DNA of 64,000 nt from JBCBTJ01 sp039818665 (GTDB taxonomy: Bacteria; Pseudomonadota; Alphaproteobacteria; Caulobacterales; Hyphomonadaceae): the NCBI GenBank assembly GCA_039818665.1, contig JBCBTJ010000002.1, positions 31,231-95,230 of the forward strand, in the 5' to 3' direction. Below, piece by piece: positions 61,592 to 64,000 of this stretch. Under the pieces are notes generated by a model. It worked only from the letters and a program-made list of their open reading frames with translations. It had not been told where the DNA came from and did no database searches. Within the stretch, counting starts at the first letter, position 1; every line of letters starts with the position of its first letter. A program made the position numbers and the translations under genes.

Positions 61592-62464
61592 ATGTTCGAC
61601 TTGACCCAACGCCTCGCCGTCGCCGCCTTGGCCCTGTCGGCCGCGGCCTGCACGGCCGCCAGCGCCGACAACGACACCCCGCTGGAAGCCGCGCTCGCCT
61701 CTGAGATCCGCGCCGAAGACCGCGCCCGCGACGTCTATCGCAACCCGGCCGAAACCCTCGCCTTCTTCGGCGTGGAGCCGGACATGATCATCGGCGAGTA
61801 TTCGGCCGGCGGCGGCTGGTACACCCGCATCCTCGCCCCGCTCGTCGCCGAGAACGGCCGCTATGTCATGATCGAGCGCGACAACGACCTCTACATCGCA
61901 GACGAAGAACGCCGCGCCTCGGCCAAAGCCTCGCTCGCCGAGTTCCCGGGCCGCGTCGCCGAGTGGACCGGCCTGCCGGCCGAATCCATCGCCGCATTCG
62001 AAATCGACGAAGCCCCCGAAGACGCCGCCGGCGCGCTCGACGCGGTCTTCATCTTCCGCAGCATGCACGGCCTTTGGAGCCGGGAAATCGCCGACTCCGC
62101 GGCGGCCGACATTTACGGCCTCTTGAAGCCCGGCGGCGTGCTCGGCGTCGTCCAGCACCGCGCCAAGGCCGACGCGCCGCACGCCTATGTCTCCGGCGCG
62201 AACGGCTATCTCAAACAGGCCCAAGTCGTCGCTCTGTTCGAAAGCCAGGGCTTCGAACTCGTCGGCGACTCCGAGGTCAACGCCAATTCCAAGGACCCGG
62301 CCAATTGGGAAGGCGGCGTTTGGACCCTGCCGCCGGTGCTGCGCTATGAAGAAGAGAACCGCGAAGAATATCTCGCCATCGGCGAGAGCGACCGCATGAC
62401 CCTCCTCTTCCGCAAACCCGCCGCCGCCGTGCCCGACCGCCCCGCCGAAGGCCGCGGCTCGTAG
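61592..62464 (+). CDS. Exported methyltransferase-like lipoprotein (COG4798-type)
   Basis: ATG 61592, with AGGAG about 8 bases upstream, gives 290 residues with a signal peptide ending in a lipobox-like AAAC (Cys20). The mature part is a class I SAM-methyltransferase-like domain: DMIIGEYSAGGGWYTRILAP replaces the usual motif I, followed by YVMIERD and LDAVFIFRSMHGLW. Exported members of this family are known by sequence, but cytoplasmic SAM would be out of reach, so the activity is unclear. A strong terminator follows. Confidence 0.82.
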   Translation: MFDLTQRLAVAALALSAAACTAASADNDTPLEAALASEIRAEDRARDVYRNPAETLAFFGVEPDMIIGEYSAGGGWYTRILAPLVAENGRYVMIERDNDLYIADEERRASAKASLAEFPGRVAEWTGLPAESIAAFEIDEAPEDAAGALDAVFIFRSMHGLWSREIADSAAADIYGLLKPGGVLGVVQHRAKADAPHAYVSGANGYLKQAQVVALFESQGFELVGDSEVNANSKDPANWEGGVWTLPPVLRYEEENREEYLAIGESDRMTLLFRKPAAAVPDRPAEGRGS

Positions 62465-62490
62465 GACGCGCTCAAAACGAAAACGGAAAA

Positions 62491-62518
62491 GGCCGCCCCA
62501 CCCCGGGCGGCCTTTTTT
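62491..62518 (+). terminator. Rho-independent terminator after the COG4798-type gene
   Basis: GGCCGCCC-N6-GGGCGGCC forms a strong G+C hairpin followed by TTTTTT on the plus strand. A run of A on the other side means it could also act on minus-strand transcripts. It ends 54 bases after the upstream stop. Confidence 0.9.
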
Positions 62519-62558
62519 ATTGCGCCCCGCCGCGCAATCGCGCCAGGCTCGGCGGTCG

Positions 62559-63158
62559 ATGATGACGCAGACCCATCTGCTCGTGGCGGGCGCGCTGCTG
62601 GCGCGGCCGGGGCGGCGCCGGCGCAACGCCGCCGTGATGGCCGGCGCGCTGATCCCGGACGCGGCGATCTTCGCGCTCTTCGCCTGGGGCCTCGCCGCCG
62701 GCGTGCCGCAGGAGACGCTGTGGCGCGAAACTTACTGGTCGCCCGGCTGGCAAGCCGTGATCGCGGCCGGCAATTCGATGCCGCTTTACGGGGCGCTGCT
62801 CTGCTTGAGCCTGCTGGTCATCCAGCCAAGCGACGGCCGTCCCCGCGCCGAGGCCCTGCCGGCGCTTTTCGCCCTCGCCGCGCTCATCCATCTCGCCGGC
62901 GATCTGCCGCTCCACAATGACGACGCCCACCGGCATTTCTGGCCGCTAACCGATTGGCGGTTCATCTCGCCGCTCTCCTATTGGGACCGCGACCACCACG
63001 CCGCCTGGATCGCGCCTTTGGAGGCCTTGCTCGGCATCGCCGCAGCCATCGTGCTGTTCCGGCGCTTCCAAGCGCGCTGGGTCCGCGCCGCCCTCGCGCT
63101 CGCCATCGCGGCCTACCTCGCCGTCCCCGCCTTTTTCATCGTCTCGCTCGCCGCCTAG
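62559..63158 (+). CDS. Membrane protein resembling DUF457 metal-dependent hydrolases
   Basis: ATG 62559 (or 62562) gives about 199 residues with five or so membrane helices. His/Asp positions typical of the YdjM/DUF457 family are visible: TQTHLLVAGALL, AALIPDAAIFA, LIHLAGDLPLH and a late WRFISPLSYWDRDHHA. In E. coli the family relative YdjM is an SOS-induced inner-membrane protein of unclear function. The start has no clear ribosome binding site. Confidence 0.7.
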   Translation: MMTQTHLLVAGALLARPGRRRRNAAVMAGALIPDAAIFALFAWGLAAGVPQETLWRETYWSPGWQAVIAAGNSMPLYGALLCLSLLVIQPSDGRPRAEALPALFALAALIHLAGDLPLHNDDAHRHFWPLTDWRFISPLSYWDRDHHAAWIAPLEALLGIAAAIVLFRRFQARWVRAALALAIAAYLAVPAFFIVSLAA

Positions 63159-63277
63159 GGCCGACGCCCCGGGCGCTGCTTTATTGAACTTGCTTGCGCC
63201 GGTACCGCTGCGCCGGCGCGGCGCGTGTGTGGAGCCTCGCGCTGCGAGCGGCGCTCCGGCGTTGAGTCTCGAATGGT

Positions 63278-63607
63278 GTAGGGCGGGCCTCGGCCCGCCG
63301 AGTTCGGGTCCGACCCGCGCCGGTGGTCCGGCCGGCGCCCGTCATCCGGCAAGGTCCGCAGCCGCCATCCCCGTCGCCAATCCGCGCCCACTCGCCAGAA
63401 GTGAGCAGGTAATCGCAATTTATTCGGCCGGAGACGCGCCGATCCCCGTAGGGCGGGCCTCGGCCCGCCGGTTCGGGTCCGACCCGGTCCGATGGTCCGA
63501 CCCGATCCGCGACCGCCGCCCCCTTCTCATCAATTCAGGACCATTTAAGTTCCAAGTGAATGAATGATCGCATTCTATTTGCTCGGAGAAGTACCGATAC
63601 GGGCTCT
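63278..63607. repeat. Two imperfect tandem copies of a unit of about 155-170 bases
   Basis: Each copy opens with TAGGGCGGGCCTCGGCCCGC (63279 and 63449), followed by GTTCGGGTCCGACCC and GGTCCG. Each ends with a related block: AATCGCAATTTATTCGGCCG...CCGAT (from 63411) and GATCGCATTCTATTTGCTCG...CCGAT (from 63566). The opening block contains a palindrome (CGGGCC-TC-GGCCCG) able to form a hairpin. Confidence 0.7.
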
Positions 63608-63667
63608 GACCGGGACTCTAAGGCCAGTGTTCATGGGGGTGGTTTTCGCGCATCGATACTGTCGATG
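63608..63667. repeat. Dispersed intergenic element, copy 2
   Basis: It aligns without gaps to 15910-15969. It shares GACCGGGACTCT and the near-palindrome CATCGATA-C-TGTCGATG 43 bases later. It directly follows the second tandem unit. Confidence 0.6.
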
Positions 63668-63785
63668 TTGGACGGCTTTGAGTGCAAGTGGGTTGAGAAA
63701 GCGCCGGGATTTCAACGGGGTCCGGGGCGTGGTCTCGTTCCGGGACAGTGCAGGTCGGATTTGGGCGGTTTTGGGGGATAGATTG

Positions 63786-63812
63786 AAAAAGGCCGCCCGT
63801 TTCGGGGCGGCC
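63786..63812 (-). terminator. Rho-independent terminator of tuf
   Basis: On the minus strand GGCCGCCC-N6-GGGCGGCC is followed by TTTTT. It lies 51 bases beyond the tuf stop. The stem is the same as that of the terminator at 62.49 kb. Confidence 0.9.
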
Positions 63813-63863
63813 TTTGGAAGGTTTTTCGGGCCCCTGCCGGGGCAGCGCCGCGTCGACCAGCGA

Positions 63864-64000
63864 TCACTCCTTGATCTTGGAGACCACGCCGGCGCCGACG
63901 GTGCGCCCGCCCTCGCGGATGGCGAAGCGCAGGCCCTGGTCCATGGCGATGGGCTGGATCAGCTCCACGTCGAACTTCAGATTGTCGCCCGGCATCACCA
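63864..64000 (-). CDS. tuf: Elongation factor Tu, C-terminal end (partial)
   Basis: The frame enters from the right edge and ends at TGA 63866-63864. The last 45 residues (VMPGDNLKFDVELIQPIAMD, then GLRFAIREGGRTVGAGVVSK and IKE) are the exact type of EF-Tu C-terminus, domain III. EF-Tu delivers aminoacyl-tRNA to the ribosome. It normally lies just before rpsJ; here 4.2 kb separates them. Confidence 0.97.
   Translation of the reverse strand, partial: VMPGDNLKFDVELIQPIAMDQGLRFAIREGGRTVGAGVVSKIKE

Larger units (their letters stand above)
63159..63785. other. Intergenic region with repeats, no supported gene
   Basis: Apart from the repeats listed below I see no convincing gene in this stretch. 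Short frames of up to 127 codons on either strand show no recognisable protein sequence and run across the repeats. Confidence 0.5.

Noticed and set aside
63184..63567. 127-codon plus-strand frame
   Set aside because: It runs through the tandem repeats and has no protein-like composition.
1..64000. tRNA, rRNA, CRISPR, transposase or phage genes
   Set aside because: I scanned for tRNA T-arm signatures, regular spaced repeats and transposase or integrase motifs and saw none.

Overview
The window is a G+C-rich stretch of chromosome from an alphaproteobacterium. This is supported by an NDUFA12-type complex I protein, an HdaA-like DnaA regulator, DUF2155 and DUF2066 proteins, an MCE/MlaD protein beside aat, a biotin-type accB-accC pair, a B12-type ribonucleotide reductase relative, and the gene order aspS / rnd / ppx / ppk / hdaA / DUF2066 / purMN. 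I cannot name the genus. No tRNA, rRNA, CRISPR array, prophage or insertion sequence was seen.

Layout. 1-9.6 kb: the end of an iron-type ABC importer, an M48 protease with TPR repeats, a DsbA-like lipoprotein, a thiamine cluster (thiS, a TPP riboswitch, a methyltransferase gene, thiG), aroQ-accB-accC-aat, and a convergent NDUFA12-mlaD-DUF2155 operon. 9.6-12.8 kb: a long protein that looks like a truncated, catalytically dead paralog of the class II ribonucleotide reductase NrdJ, behind NrdR-box-like sites, then a secreted pentapeptide-repeat protein. 12.8-16.0 kb: an A+T-richer accessory island with a PD-(D/E)XK-like protein and a facing pair of unknown genes. 16-45.4 kb: housekeeping genes for translation, RNA decay, polyphosphate, replication control, purine synthesis, LPS transport, topoisomerase I, pseudouridine synthases, fluoride export, RarA and a periplasmic protease. 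45.4-59.6 kb: the S10-spc-alpha ribosomal operon, all on the minus strand. 59.8-63.2 kb: a plus-strand block of four accessory genes lying between rpsJ and the end of tuf, which are usually adjacent. 63.2-63.8 kb: intergenic repeats.

The most notable points are: (1) rpsC (ribosomal protein S3) carries an in-frame TAA where AAA (Lys) is expected, with the normal C-terminal sequence continuing in frame behind it; (2) the NrdJ-derived pseudoenzyme with NrdR-box-like operators; (3) a TPP riboswitch inside the thiamine operon whose first downstream gene is a methyltransferase with no known thiamine role; (4) ribosomal protein L4 with a helix-hairpin-helix extension of about 100 residues, and L6 with an insertion of about 25 residues; (5) the unexplained island at 13.1-15.6 kb; (6) a dispersed intergenic element shared by 15.9 kb and 63.6 kb.

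Functional assignments come from reading motifs and from remembered families; no database search was run.
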